In this document: piece after piece, positions 1-8,649 of the stretch
Position numbering within the stretch: the stretch's first letter is position 1
Layout: each line of letters opens with the position of its first letter
NCBI GenBank assembly: GCA_025929455.1
Contig: JAICMB010000027.1
Coordinates: 1 to 13,563, forward strand
Reading direction: 5' to 3'
From: Bryobacteraceae bacterium
GTDB lineage: Bacteria; Acidobacteriota; Terriglobia; Bryobacterales; Bryobacteraceae
DNA length: 13,563 bases
Program-made: the position numbers and the translations under genes
The notes under the pieces: model-generated
The model's database searches: none
Seen by the model: only the letters and a program-made list of their open reading frames with translations
Told to the model about the DNA's origin: nothing

Positions 1-46
1 CAAAACGGAGCCACCCGCGCCCGTTCGCAGTTTCTTCGCGCGCTAG
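1..46 (+). CDS. possible C-terminal tail of an upstream gene
   Basis: Reading in frame from base 2 gives about fourteen residues (KTEPPAPVRSFFAR) ending in TAG at 44-46, four bases before the ATG of the GH57 gene. The close spacing and the lack of a Shine-Dalgarno sequence before that ATG fit a preceding co-transcribed gene whose translation feeds the next one. The stretch is too short to recognise a family, and an open frame this short could be chance. A glycogen or carbohydrate enzyme would make sense beside GH57, but nothing visible here shows that. Confidence 0.3.
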   Translation, partial: KTEPPAPVRSFFAR

Positions 47-50
47 CGAC

Positions 51-2099
51 ATGCCTCACACGTTTCTTTGTTTCGTCTGGCACATGCACCAGCCGTTCTA
101 CAAAAATCTCATGACGGGCGAATACCGCCTGCCCTGGACGCGCATGCACGCGTTGAAGGATTACTACGGCATGGTGAAAGTGCTGGAGGACTTCCCCGAC
201 GTTCACCAGACGTTTAACCTGGTCCCGTCGATGCTGCTGCAAATCGGCGAGTACGCGCGCGGGGAGGCCGCCGATCCCTTTCTGCGCTGTGCCATGAAGC
301 CGGCCGAAGATCTCACCGAAGCCGGCCGCCAGTTCGTTTTGCATTATTTCTTCCAGGCTTCGCAGCGGCTGATTGATCGCTTCCCGCGCTACGCAGAACT
401 ACACTCCGCATGGCAGGCCGCCGGCCGCAGTGCCGAACGCGCCGACCGCATTTTCAGCAGCCACGATATCCGCGACCTGCAGGTCCTTTCTCAGCTCGCC
501 TGGTTCGACGAGGAATTTCTCGAAAAGGATTCCGAGGTACGCGCGCTCGTCGAAAAGGGCCGCGATTATACGCGTACCGATCAGGAACTCATCTGGCGCA
601 AGGAACGCGAAATCCTGTCCAAGGTGATCCCTGTTTATCAGGAATTCGCCGCGCGCGGGCAGATCGAGATCTCTACCACGCCGTTCTACCACCCCATTCT
701 GCCGCTGCTATGCGATTCCAATATCGCTGGCGTTTCACATCCCTACGTGCCGCTGCCCAGCCGCTTCGTTTATCCGCAAGACGCGCGCCTGCAGTTGGAA
801 CGCGGCCGCGAGTACATGAAGGACAAGCTCGGGATCGCCCCCGCCGGGTTGTGGCCGTCGGAGGGCAGCGTTTCGGACGAGGCGCTCTCGATCGCGGCCG
901 AGCTGGGTTTTGAATGGGCCGCGACCGACAACGGCGTGCTGGCGCGCTCGCTGCAGCGCTCGGCCACGCCCGATGTCAGCTACCGCCCGTATCTCTGGGC
1001 CCAAGGCGGCCGCCAGATCCAAATGCTGTTTCGCGACCATCTGCTCAGCGACCTGATTGGCTTCGTTTATTCGAAAATGGACGCGGCCGAAGCCGCCGAG
1101 CACTTCCTGGCGCAAATTCGCGGCAACACGGCCCACCTCGGGCGCGACGTGCTGGTGCCGATCATACTCGACGGCGAGAACGCCTGGGAATATTACGACC
1201 GCAACGGCCGCCCGTTCCTCCGCGAGCTGTACTCGCGCATCGAAAGCGACCCGGGCATGACTGCGGTCACGGTCTCTGAAGGCCTGGAGCGTGTGCCCGC
1301 CAGTCCGTTGGATCACATTTTCCCGGGCTCCTGGATCAACGCCAATTTCGACGTCTGGATCGGTGCCGAGGAAGACAACCGGGCTTGGGAATACCTCCTG
1401 CGGGCGCGCCAAACTTACGAACACCTCAAGGACCGTGTTCCCGAAGATCAGCGCAAACTCGCGCTGGAAGAGCTGCTGATCGCCGAAGGCAGCGATTGGT
1501 GCTGGTGGTACGGGCCCGAGCATTCTTCCGAAAACCGGCCCGAATTCGACGCCCTCTACCGCGACCACCTCGCGAACGTGTACCGCGCGCTCGGCGAACG
1601 CCCGCCCGACGATCTCGCGCGTCCGATTCTGCATTCAGCCGCGACGGAAACGCACGAACCGCCGGTGAGTCCCGTACGCCCGCGCATCGACGGCGAAGTG
1701 ACCTCCTATTACGAGTGGATGGGCGCGGGCCGCTATCGTGTGGACGCACGCTCCGGCTCTATGCACGGTCAGACAGTACTTGTGCGCGAGCTGTACTATG
1801 GCACCGATGGCGATAACCTTTATATACGCATCGATTTACTGCCCGGCGCCGATTTTAACGCCGCCGGACTGCAGACGGACGGCCCCGGAGGCCCGCGTTC
1901 GGTTGAATTATTAAATAATTCTGCCGTTCAGGTCGTCCGCGACAAGATTCTAGAAGCAGGCATCCCACTGTCTGACTTGGGCGTGCGCCGGGGTGACATG
2001 CTGCGCTTCCAGTTGACGCTATTTCTGGGAGGTCTTCCTGTTACGGTAGTCCCCCAGCAGGGCTGGATCGAGTTTTCGACCGCCGACCCCACCGAGTGA
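51..2099 (+). CDS. GH57 alpha-glucan hydrolase (alpha-amylase/amylopullulanase type)
   Basis: This is a glycoside hydrolase of family 57, a retaining enzyme that cleaves alpha-glucosidic bonds in starch or glycogen-like glucans. The five family regions are visible: HMHQPF at residues 11-16; the GQIEISTTPFYHPI stretch near 204; WPSEGS with the presumed nucleophile Glu271; DGENAW with the presumed acid/base Asp374; and AEGSDWCWWYG around 478-488. The DGENAWE and SDWxWW forms resemble amylopullulanase and MJ1611-type amylases more than branching enzymes or 4-alpha-glucanotransferases. The N-terminus starts straight into the catalytic barrel with no signal peptide, so it is probably cytoplasmic and acts on stored or imported glucan. 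After about residue 540 a beta-rich C-terminal domain begins (PRIDGEVTSYYEWMGAGRY). The start is chosen because the conserved barrel strand begins a few residues later. There is no clear ribosome binding site, so coupling to an upstream gene is likely. Exact substrate and bond preference cannot be told from sequence alone. Confidence 0.93.
   Translation: MPHTFLCFVWHMHQPFYKNLMTGEYRLPWTRMHALKDYYGMVKVLEDFPDVHQTFNLVPSMLLQIGEYARGEAADPFLRCAMKPAEDLTEAGRQFVLHYFFQASQRLIDRFPRYAELHSAWQAAGRSAERADRIFSSHDIRDLQVLSQLAWFDEEFLEKDSEVRALVEKGRDYTRTDQELIWRKEREILSKVIPVYQEFAARGQIEISTTPFYHPILPLLCDSNIAGVSHPYVPLPSRFVYPQDARLQLERGREYMKDKLGIAPAGLWPSEGSVSDEALSIAAELGFEWAATDNGVLARSLQRSATPDVSYRPYLWAQGGRQIQMLFRDHLLSDLIGFVYSKMDAAEAAEHFLAQIRGNTAHLGRDVLVPIILDGENAWEYYDRNGRPFLRELYSRIESDPGMTAVTVSEGLERVPASPLDHIFPGSWINANFDVWIGAEEDNRAWEYLLRARQTYEHLKDRVPEDQRKLALEELLIAEGSDWCWWYGPEHSSENRPEFDALYRDHLANVYRALGERPPDDLARPILHSAATETHEPPVSPVRPRIDGEVTSYYEWMGAGRYRVDARSGSMHGQTVLVRELYYGTDGDNLYIRIDLLPGADFNAAGLQTDGPGGPRSVELLNNSAVQVVRDKILEAGIPLSDLGVRRGDMLRFQLTLFLGGLPVTVVPQQGWIEFSTADPTE
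1905..1921. repeat. AT-only palindrome inside the GH57 gene
   Basis: GAATTATT, one A, then AATAATTC form a perfect 8-bp inverted repeat within coding sequence of otherwise high GC. It encodes the segment ELLNNS in the C-terminal domain, using TTA TTA AAT AAT codons that are unusual beside the neighbouring genes. It may be a chance result of the codon run. Confidence 0.6.
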
Positions 2100-2130
2100 G
2101 CGGATAAATGGCTCCCGATTTTCGAAAAGC

Positions 2131-2139
2131 TGGTATAGT
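2131..2139 (+). promoter_or_regulatory. candidate extended -10 promoter for the 73-residue gene
   Basis: TGGTATAGT is an extended -10 element (TGn followed by TATAGT, one base from TATAAT). No good -35 hexamer lies 16-18 bp upstream, which is common for extended -10 promoters. Transcription would start near 2146 and leave a leader of about 32 nt that contains AGGGG at 2163-2167, a ribosome-binding-like site 10 nt before the ATG at 2178. Placement between two genes supports the call; it is a sequence match only. Confidence 0.5.
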
Positions 2140-2177
2140 GAGGGAACACTTTCCAGAAAATCAGGGGTTTATATTGG

Positions 2178-2399
2178 ATGTCACCCCATATGCAGCGCGA
2201 CCCGCGTTACAGCGAGAGCGAGACTCTGGCTGCGTACGTAGATACCGTGGCCTCCAGCATGGAGACCGTACTGCCGATCCTGCTGGCCCGCCGCGGCCCG
2301 TCGGATGCGGCGGTTTTGTTGACGCAGGAGGCGATCGACAAGCTGCACGCCTTGCGGGCTTGCCTGAGCTGTAGCGTGCCGGCCAAGGCTGCGTCCTAA
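2178..2399 (+). CDS. small hypothetical protein with CxxC near its C-terminus (73 aa)
   Basis: I do not recognise this family. The protein looks mainly helical, with an acidic N-terminal third (residues 7-22), a hydrophobic middle (about 28-37), and a Cys62-Leu-Ser-Cys65 pair close to the end. There is no signal peptide or membrane segment, so it is probably cytoplasmic. Support for it being real comes from G/C-rich third codon positions throughout, an extended -10 promoter at 2131-2139, and AGGGG placed 10 nt before the ATG. It stands 78 bp after the GH57 stop and 108 bp before the sensor kinase, and may be read as its own short transcript or together with the kinase. The CxxC could bind metal or form a disulfide, but two cysteines alone do not show this. 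Open frames in other phases over the same bases lack these signals. Confidence 0.6.
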   Translation: MSPHMQRDPRYSESETLAAYVDTVASSMETVLPILLARRGPSDAAVLLTQEAIDKLHALRACLSCSVPAKAAS

Positions 2400-2507
2400 A
2401 CCAGCGCTCGCGTACCCCGAACTCTTCCGAACTTTCCTAATACTCGTGCGTGTTTGCGCCGATAATCTCGCTAAGGAGATTGTTGGAGATCGCACCGAGC
2501 CGCGCGC

Positions 2508-5500
2508 GTGAGCGAGCGGTCTGGGCCCTATTTCATGCAACGCGCCGTGCAACCCGGAACGTCGTCCACCTCATCCCGGTGTATCGTTGCGATTGCGGCC
2601 CTGGTCCTGCTGCTCGCGCTGTCGGCGTGCCGCCGCCCCGGCGATCGTCAATCCGTTTTTGTGGGCGTAGTGACGTATTGCGATCCCGCGATGCACCTCC
2701 TTTACGTGCAATCCGAAGCGCAAGCTCTGCGGGTCGAAGATCCGGCCGGGGGCAGTTACGCGGTCGGCGAGCGCGTCGAAGTCAGCGGCCTCTGGCGCGG
2801 AGCGGCGATCGACGCGACGCACATCCGGCGGAACGGCCGTCAACCGGAGCCGGTGCCGCTCGCGATAGAGCCGGGCCGGACTACGCCGCGCCTCGTGAAC
2901 GGTCGCTGGTCCGAATTTGCGGGTGTCGCCTGGAACGCCGAAAAAGATCCAGCCGGCCGTGTGTCGCTGCTGCTGGTCAATGGCGGCATGCGCGTCCGCG
3001 TCCGTGTGCGCGACGGGGCCGGACTGCCGCGAAGCCGGCTTATCGATGCCGTAGTGCGCGTGCGCGGCGTTGCGCAGTCGGACGACGATCCGGCCGCGGG
3101 CGTACAAATATGGGTTTCCGATGCCGCACACGCCGGAATCGAGAAACCGGCACGCTCCACCGCGCAACTGCCCCTGTCGACGATACGGTCGCTTATAGAG
3201 CGCGCACAAATGCCCGACGCGCGCGTGCGTCTGTTCGGAACTGTCGTGCGCGACCATGGCGCTCCGGTATTTTCGGACGGCAGCGGAACCATCGATCTGG
3301 ACCGCCCGCAACTCGACAGCGGAGTAGCGAAAGGTTTCGATGTGGCGGGCTTCGTTACGCGCGAAGGGTCGCGTCTGGTGCTGCACAATGCCGTGAATTT
3401 GTGGCGCGCGGCGGCAACTTCGGCGAAACCCCGGCTGTTGACAACCGTAGCGGCGATTCGCGCCTTGCCGCCCGACGAAGCTGCCGCGGGACACCCGGTC
3501 ACGCTTGACGGCGTAATTACGTACTGGGACCCCGCAGCATATCTGCAATTCGTTCAAGACGCGACGGGCGGTATCTACGTCGGCCTGGACACACGCATCG
3601 CGCCTCCGCACGTCAATGCGGGGGATTTCGTGCGCGTATCCGGCGTAACGAATCCGGGCGCGTTTGCGCCGATCGTCCACAACGCCGGCATTGCCCGCCT
3701 GACTCACGGGCGGCCGCCGAAGCTGCGTGTCATCGATGCGCCGCTCGAAGAGCTGTACAGCGGCGCTTTCGACGGTCAGATGGCGCGCCTCCGCGGAACG
3801 GTGCGCGCGATATCCGCGGACCGCGGCGCGGCAATTCTGAAGGTCGCTGCGGACGGACGCCGCCTCAATGTGCGGGTGCCGGCCGTGGCCGGTACGCTGT
3901 CAAAGCTGCTGGACGCGCAGATTGAACTGCGCGGTGTTTGCGGAACCCTATTCAACGACCGGCGGCAACTGGTCGGTTTGCAGATGCTCACCGGGAGCCC
4001 GCGCGACATCGCGGTGATCGTGCCGCCCGGACCTGACGCATTTTCGTTGCCGCTAAGGCGCGCCTCATCGCTGATGGAGTTCGACCCCACCCGCGGCAGC
4101 GGCCGCCGCCTGCACATGGCCGGTGTGGTGACGCTGAGCCTGCCGGACCGGTTCTATGTGAACGATTGGAGCGGGAACGTGGTTGTTGTACCGGCCGCGC
4201 CTGTAAAGCTGCAGGCCGGCGACACGGTCGAGATCACCGGCTACGTTTCGCCGGGACAGGTGACGCCTACGCTGATCGATGCGCAGGTGCGGCGGTCGGG
4301 TTCAGCACCGCAGCCCTTACCGCTGCGGCTTACCGCCGACGAAGCCATGGAAGGATCGCATGACGGCGAACTGGTGCGCATGGAAGCGGCCTACGTCGAT
4401 ACCGTTTCGCGCGGGCCGGATAACATTCTGATCCTGACCTCGGGCCGGCACATCTTCAACGCCGTGCTGCCGGCCACCGCCGCCGCGGCCGCGCGCGTAC
4501 GCGAGATTCGCGCCGGCAGCATACTGCTGATCACGGGCATTTGCGAAGTGGAGATAGCCGATAGTCCCGACACTCACGTCGTGCCGAAAGGCTTCAAGTT
4601 GCTGCTGCGATCGCCGGCGGATATCGCTGTCCTCGAACAGGCGCCCTGGTGGACGCTCGATCGCGTCTGGCGCGCGCTGCAGATGGCCGGAGTATGCATG
4701 TTCCTCGCGTTGGTCTGGGGCATCGTCTTACGGCGGCGTGTGCGACAGCAGACAGAGGTCATTCGGAAAAAGCTCGACAACGAAGCTGCGCTGAAAGAAG
4801 CCGCCGAAGCGGCCAACCGCGCCAAAAGCGAATTTCTGGCGAACATGAGCCACGAGATCCGGACACCTATGAACGGCATCATGGGTTTTACACAATTGCT
4901 GGCGGGCACGCAGCTGACCGTTGAACAAGCCGATTACACCCGCACCATCGCCGGCTCCGCCTCGGCATTGCTACAAATCCTCAACGACATTCTCGATTTC
5001 TCGCGCGTCGAAGCGGGAGCTTTGCAGTTGGATGAGACGGCATTTTCTCTGCGCGAATGCGTGCAGTCCTGTACGCGGCTACTCGCCATGCAGGCCGATG
5101 CCAAGGGGCTGGCGCTTCATTCGGCAATTGCGGACGACGCGCCAGATCACCTCAGCGGCGATCCGTTTCGCCTCCGCCAGGTGCTCATCAACCTGCTCGG
5201 CAACGCTCTGAAATTTACGCTCGAAGGCTCGGTCGAGCTGCGCGTCCGCCCGTTGCAGATCGCGTCCGATGCCATCACCCTCGAATTTGCCGTGCGTGAC
5301 ACCGGTATCGGCATCCCGGCGGAAAAACAGGCCGCGATTTTCGCACCGTTCCAGCAGGCGGAGGGCTCGTTCGCACGGCGGTTCGGGGGCGCCGGCCTGG
5401 GATTGGCGATCTCCTCAAATCTGGTCGCGCTGTTCGGCGGACATATTTCGGTGGAGAGCGAACCCGGGAAGGGAAGCACGTTCTATTTCACCGCTCTGTT

Positions 5501-5978
5501 TCGTCCTGCCGGCGAGCAGGAACAACCCGCCCCGGCGAGTGTGCCGCGGCTCGCCGAAACACGGCCGCTAGATGTGCTCGTCGCCGAAGACAACAGCACC
5601 AACCAGAAGCTCCTGCAGCATGTGCTCGAAAAGGCCGGCCATCGCGTCGCGCTCGCCTGCAACGGCCGCGAAGCCGTGCGCGCGGCCACAGCGCGCGACT
5701 TCGATGTAATTCTGATGGACGTGCAGATGCCGGAGATGGACGGTTTCGAAGCCGCCGCCGCCATCCGCGCGCGGGAACGCGGCGACCGCCGTACGCCGCT
5801 CATTGCGCTTACCGCGCATGCCATGCATGGCTACCGCGAGCGATGCATTGAAGGCGGCATGGATGCCTATCTTGCGAAACCCGTGAGTGTGCCGGAGTTG
5901 CTGGCGCTGATCGATGCGATCGGCTGCGCGGAAACCGCTACTGTTTCACCTGCGCAATGTTCTGCGCCAAGTAATTGA
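2508..5978 (+). CDS. membrane-bound hybrid sensor histidine kinase/response regulator with tandem OB-fold-like sensor units
   Basis: This is a phosphorelay sensor of 1156 residues. A hydrophobic N-terminal segment (about 26-39) ends in LSAC, matching a lipoprotein signal or a first membrane helix. Residues 45-715 form the presumed periplasmic sensor: about seven beta-rich units of roughly 95 residues, each with a GVVxxx..VxD..G..V..GDxVxVxG pattern and key glycines at 53, 139, 244, 335, 430 and 539. A membrane helix (about 725-744) and a short charged coiled coil follow. The kinase core has phospho-acceptor His782 in NMSHEIRTP, the N-box with Asn899, DTGIG with Asp931, and GGAGLGL near 960-966. 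The C-terminal receiver has Glu1027-Asp1028, phospho-acceptor Asp1071 in [10 protein letters not shown], and Lys1124. No HPt domain or DNA-binding output is present, so a separate phosphotransfer partner is expected. The start may be GTG 2508 or, more naturally for the signal segment, ATG 2535; neither has a clear ribosome binding site. The stimulus is unknown. Confidence 0.93.
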   Translation: MSERSGPYFMQRAVQPGTSSTSSRCIVAIAALVLLLALSACRRPGDRQSVFVGVVTYCDPAMHLLYVQSEAQALRVEDPAGGSYAVGERVEVSGLWRGAAIDATHIRRNGRQPEPVPLAIEPGRTTPRLVNGRWSEFAGVAWNAEKDPAGRVSLLLVNGGMRVRVRVRDGAGLPRSRLIDAVVRVRGVAQSDDDPAAGVQIWVSDAAHAGIEKPARSTAQLPLSTIRSLIERAQMPDARVRLFGTVVRDHGAPVFSDGSGTIDLDRPQLDSGVAKGFDVAGFVTREGSRLVLHNAVNLWRAAATSAKPRLLTTVAAIRALPPDEAAAGHPVTLDGVITYWDPAAYLQFVQDATGGIYVGLDTRIAPPHVNAGDFVRVSGVTNPGAFAPIVHNAGIARLTHGRPPKLRVIDAPLEELYSGAFDGQMARLRGTVRAISADRGAAILKVAADGRRLNVRVPAVAGTLSKLLDAQIELRGVCGTLFNDRRQLVGLQMLTGSPRDIAVIVPPGPDAFSLPLRRASSLMEFDPTRGSGRRLHMAGVVTLSLPDRFYVNDWSGNVVVVPAAPVKLQAGDTVEITGYVSPGQVTPTLIDAQVRRSGSAPQPLPLRLTADEAMEGSHDGELVRMEAAYVDTVSRGPDNILILTSGRHIFNAVLPATAAAAARVREIRAGSILLITGICEVEIADSPDTHVVPKGFKLLLRSPADIAVLEQAPWWTLDRVWRALQMAGVCMFLALVWGIVLRRRVRQQTEVIRKKLDNEAALKEAAEAANRAKSEFLANMSHEIRTPMNGIMGFTQLLAGTQLTVEQADYTRTIAGSASALLQILNDILDFSRVEAGALQLDETAFSLRECVQSCTRLLAMQADAKGLALHSAIADDAPDHLSGDPFRLRQVLINLLGNALKFTLEGSVELRVRPLQIASDAITLEFAVRDTGIGIPAEKQAAIFAPFQQAEGSFARRFGGAGLGLAISSNLVALFGGHISVESEPGKGSTFYFTALFRPAGEQEQPAPASVPRLAETRPLDVLVAEDNSTNQKLLQHVLEKAGHRVALACNGREAVRAATARDFDVILMDVQMPEMDGFEAAAAIRARERGDRRTPLIALTAHAMHGYRERCIEGGMDAYLAKPVSVPELLALIDAIGCAETATVSPAQCSAPSN

Positions 5979-6960
5979 CCACCTTCGCTTCGTCGCGCGC
6001 CACTTCCGAATAGGCCGTACGCAGCAGTTGATCTTTGCGGTTGATCAGCGTTTCGCGAATGCTCTGCTGCACGCGCGGGTCGGACAGTTCGCGTTGTCCG
6101 GCGGGCTCGCGCGAGAGCACCTTCAGTATCCGGTACCCTTCGGTGGTGTGAATGATGGGCGTGATCTGCCCCGGCGACATCGCCATCACGGCCTTGCGCA
6201 GATCGGGGTTAGCCTTGTCCAGCGCCGATTCCGCGATGTAGCCCAGATCGCCGCCGTTAGGCGCGGAGTTGGCGTCCTCGGAGAAGTTTTGCGCCAGTGC
6301 CGTGAAGTCCTCGCCCTGCCGCAGTCGGGCCATAAGCATCTCGATCTTATGCTTCGCCTGATCGTCGTTTTGCGCCTTATCGTTCTTGAGATTCCGAACG
6401 CTCGGGTCGGGCGCCGGCGTCACCAGAATCTGCGCCATGTGAATCTGCGGCTCGGGAAAGTTGAAGTCGTTCTTGTTCGCGGCGTAGAAGTCCGCAACGT
6501 CCTTATCCGAAATCGAGATGTGCGAGGTGATCTCTTTATTGATCAGCTTCTGAATGCTCAGCTCGCGCCGGATTTGCGCTTTGAGATCGTCCGCGCTCAT
6601 ATGCCGCGCAGCAAGCTGCCGCTGAAATTCTTCTTGCGTGTACGGCGCTTTCAGCTCCGCGTACTTGGCGTCCACGTCGGAATCGGTCGCCATCAATCCG
6701 AGCTTCTCGGCGCGCTGCCGCATGATCTCGTTATCGACCATGGTGCGCAGCAGTTCCATTTTCTGGATCTGGGCCTGGTCTTCGCTGGTGGGTTCGTTCG
6801 CGCTTGAGAACTGCACCTGGTATTGCTTATCCAGGTCCGCGTAGCTGATGATGGCGCCGTTTACGGTCGCCGCGACATTGTCGGAGACCGCCCGCTTGCA
6901 TCCCGAGATGGGAACGAAACAGCACACACCCATCAGGGCGGCAATCGAAAAGCGCAACAT
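5938..6960 (-). CDS. SurA/PrsA-like parvulin peptidyl-prolyl isomerase, lipoprotein
   Basis: This is an extracytoplasmic folding factor that would isomerise prolyl bonds and chaperone exported proteins. Residues 1-20 are a signal peptide ending in the lipobox ISGC, so Cys21 should be lipidated. A SurA_N-like helical region follows ([11 protein letters not shown] near 33-43, then helices to about 165). A parvulin domain spans roughly 172-282, with HMAQILV, a [14 protein letters not shown] helix, the GGDLGYI loop and [11 protein letters not shown] helical C-terminal tail follows. The length of about 340 residues is usual for single-parvulin family members. ATG at 6960 is preferred over the adjacent TTG at 6963. 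No Shine-Dalgarno sequence precedes it, and a candidate promoter gives a leader of only about 8 nt. The gene converges on the sensor kinase, and the two 3' ends overlap by 41 bp. It stands alone on its strand, so the neighbours do not show a specific client. Confidence 0.92.
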   Translation of the reverse strand: MLRFSIAALMGVCCFVPISGCKRAVSDNVAATVNGAIISYADLDKQYQVQFSSANEPTSEDQAQIQKMELLRTMVDNEIMRQRAEKLGLMATDSDVDAKYAELKAPYTQEEFQRQLAARHMSADDLKAQIRRELSIQKLINKEITSHISISDKDVADFYAANKNDFNFPEPQIHMAQILVTPAPDPSVRNLKNDKAQNDDQAKHKIEMLMARLRQGEDFTALAQNFSEDANSAPNGGDLGYIAESALDKANPDLRKAVMAMSPGQITPIIHTTEGYRILKVLSREPAGQRELSDPRVQQSIRETLINRKDQLLRTAYSEVARDEAKVVNYLAQNIAQVKQ

Positions 6961-6974
6961 CAAAGTGAATTTCC

Positions 6975-6983
6975 ATTATCGCA
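6975..6983 (-). promoter_or_regulatory. candidate extended -10 promoter for the parvulin gene
   Basis: Read on the - strand the bases are TGCGATAAT: TGn followed by GATAAT, one base from consensus. No TTGACA-like -35 is seen at the usual spacing. The expected start of transcription (near 6968) lies about 8 nt before the ATG at 6960, which would make the message nearly leaderless. This agrees with the missing ribosome binding site, but the match is short and may be chance. Confidence 0.35.
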
Positions 6984-7356
6984 TCGTATTGCACCACCTC
7001 CGCCGTGACGCAGCTTTTCAACCGGCTTCGTCCGCAACAGTCATTCGGAAGATAAGGGCGCGGCTGCTGAGTATTACAGAACTTCGTGCGGCAGGCGTCC
7101 ACGCCAGCGACGTCGACGCTCCGAGGTGGGGCAGGCGGTCAGCCTGCGGCGGGTTGCCAAAACCCGCCTCGTCCGCCGCCGCATGATCTCCCGGGCGATT
7201 CGACTCTGCTGTAACCGTTCGCGAGACCCAGTTCCTTGTAGCCCACGCCCGCGTTGACGGTTCGCCACTCCAGACCCGCTCGCCCGCCGGCCCACGATCG
7301 CGCAGCGCGTTTTTCGACCCTGTCGCTACGTCCGCCACCGCAGGTCCCGCCGCGCA
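6984..7356. other. intergenic stretch between divergent genes, no supported gene
   Basis: About 370 bases separate the parvulin gene promoter from the CFA-like gene. I find the double hairpin repeat at 7126-7168 and nothing else that I can name. Open frames cross the region on the - strand but are rich in Arg, Gly and Ala, lack ribosome binding sites, and read like translated GC-rich non-coding DNA. The promoter of the CFA-like gene must lie in the right half; I could not pick a convincing -10/-35 pair there. Confidence 0.6.
7126..7168 (+). repeat. double hairpin, copy 1 of a dispersed repeat
   Basis: The repeat opens with GTGGGGCAGGCGGTC (7126-7140). Two adjacent perfect hairpins follow: GCAGGC (7131-7136) pairs with GCCTGC (7142-7147) around a 5-nt loop, and GGCGGGTT (7148-7155) pairs with AACCCGCC (7161-7168) around GCCAA. 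The opening 15-mer recurs with one mismatch on the - strand at 12380-12394. No T-run follows, so this is not a standard terminator; it looks like a REP-type dispersed element. Confidence 0.7.
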
Positions 7357-8649
7357 ATGTTACGCTATCGGCGAGCGACGGCCGTGATACAGGGAACAAC
7401 GTGGAACGACACGCGGTGCTTCTCCTTTATTGACACGTGGCTGCTGCGGACCATTGCGCGCTACGCGGGAGACGCGCCGGTACAAGTGTACTTGGGCGAT
7501 GGCGAAACCCGCGATCCGCGCTCGCCCTGGCCCGTCATCCGCATTCTCGACCGCGCGACCGCCCTCCGCGTACTCCTCGATCCCGACGTCGGTTTCGGCG
7601 ACGGTTACATGGCTGGCCGCATCCGCGCCGACGGCGATCTCGTCGCGGCGCTCGAAGGCGTTTACCGCGCTATCGGCGACGGACCCTCGCCGGGCTGGCT
7701 TTCCAGCGTTGTGTCCCGCTGGCTCCAGCGCGCGCAAAATAATACCCTTCGCGGCTCGCACGACAACATCGAGCGCCACTACGATCTGGGCACGGATTTC
7801 TATGAGCTCTGGCTGGACCGCGAGCTTGTCTACACCTGCGCCTACTTCCCCGATCCCGCCATGGCGCTCGAAGAGGCACAGGTTTCGAAGATGGACTACG
7901 TGTGCCGGAAGCTCGCGCTGCGTCCGGGTGAAACAGTAGTTGAGGCGGGCTGCGGATGGGGCGCCCTCGCGCTGCACATGGCGCGACACTATAACGTTTC
8001 CGTGAAAGCGTTCAACATCTCGCGCGAGCAGATCCGTTACGCGCGCCGGCGCGCCGCCGCGGAAGGTCTGTCCCATCGCGTTGAGTTCGTCGAAGACGAC
8101 TACCGCAACATGCGCGGCCATTATGACGTCTTCGTTTCAGTCGGCATGCTCGAGCATGTCGGCGTGGATCACTATGCCGAGTTTGGCGATGTCATCCAGC
8201 GTGCGATCGGTAATTCCGGGCGAGGCCTGCTTCATTTCATCGGGCGCAACCGGCCGTATCACCTCAGCAACTGGATCCGCCGCCGCGTTTTCCCAGGCGC
8301 GCATCCGCCCAGCTTGCGCGAAGCGAGCCCGGTGCTCGAGCGCGGCGATTATATGGTGCTTGACGTCGAGAACCTGCGCCTGCACTATGCGCGCACACTG
8401 GAGCACTGGCTGGAGCGTTTCGAGCAGGCCTGTGCGAACGGCTCGGGGAAATTCAGCGACGAGTTTTTGCGCGCGTGGCGCCTTTACCTGGCCGGATCGC
8501 TGGTGGCCTTCCGCGTAGGTACCTTGCAGCTTTTCCAGATCGTGTTCGCCGGCCGCGATTGCGCCAACTTGCCCTGGACGCGCGATGGGCTGTATAACGC
8601 GGACGCAGGCGCGCAGATGACATGGAAGCATTCGACGTCCTCGTCGTAG
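7357..8649 (+). CDS. cyclopropane-fatty-acyl-phospholipid synthase-like SAM methyltransferase
   Basis: This belongs to the CFA synthase family, which transfers a methylene or methyl group from S-adenosylmethionine to a double bond in phospholipid acyl chains at the membrane surface. Family residues known from E. coli CFA are all in place: Cys161 in YTCAYF, the SAM-binding VVEAGCGWGALALHMA loop (about 191-206), Glu266 in SVGMLEHVG, His293 and Ile295 in LLHFIG, and Tyr344 in HYARTL. These are the bicarbonate-site and active-site positions, so the enzyme should be active. At 430 residues it is longer than E. coli CFA (382), mostly at the N-terminus. ATG 7357 has only a weak purine-rich site before it, and GTG 7384 is an alternative start. 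Its 3' end overlaps the flavoprotein gene by 28 nt, which suggests coupled translation and a shared pathway. The product may therefore be a modified chain other than a plain cyclopropane. Confidence 0.93.
   Translation: MLRYRRATAVIQGTTWNDTRCFSFIDTWLLRTIARYAGDAPVQVYLGDGETRDPRSPWPVIRILDRATALRVLLDPDVGFGDGYMAGRIRADGDLVAALEGVYRAIGDGPSPGWLSSVVSRWLQRAQNNTLRGSHDNIERHYDLGTDFYELWLDRELVYTCAYFPDPAMALEEAQVSKMDYVCRKLALRPGETVVEAGCGWGALALHMARHYNVSVKAFNISREQIRYARRRAAAEGLSHRVEFVEDDYRNMRGHYDVFVSVGMLEHVGVDHYAEFGDVIQRAIGNSGRGLLHFIGRNRPYHLSNWIRRRVFPGAHPPSLREASPVLERGDYMVLDVENLRLHYARTLEHWLERFEQACANGSGKFSDEFLRAWRLYLAGSLVAFRVGTLQLFQIVFAGRDCANLPWTRDGLYNADAGAQMTWKHSTSSS

Noticed and set aside
735..1634. Long open frame antisense to the GH57 gene (299 codons, - strand)
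   Set aside because: It is a mirror of a high-GC gene with strong third-position bias; the product has no recognisable domain and the sense strand has all catalytic motifs.
2410..2444. TAATAC at 2438-2443 as a promoter for the sensor kinase
   Set aside because: No TGn extension and no -35-like hexamer at 16-18 bp; too weak to list.
2450..3508. Open frame on the + strand overlapping the start of the kinase (352 codons)
   Set aside because: The product is extremely Arg-rich and is the kinase read in another phase.
2571..3707. Long antisense open frame under the sensor kinase (378 codons)
   Set aside because: Arg/Ala-rich sequence with no family motifs, opposite to the clear OB-like repeat coding frame.
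5931..5967. Short stems at the kinase/parvulin junction as a bidirectional terminator
   Set aside because: Stems are only 5 bp and no T-run follows on either strand.
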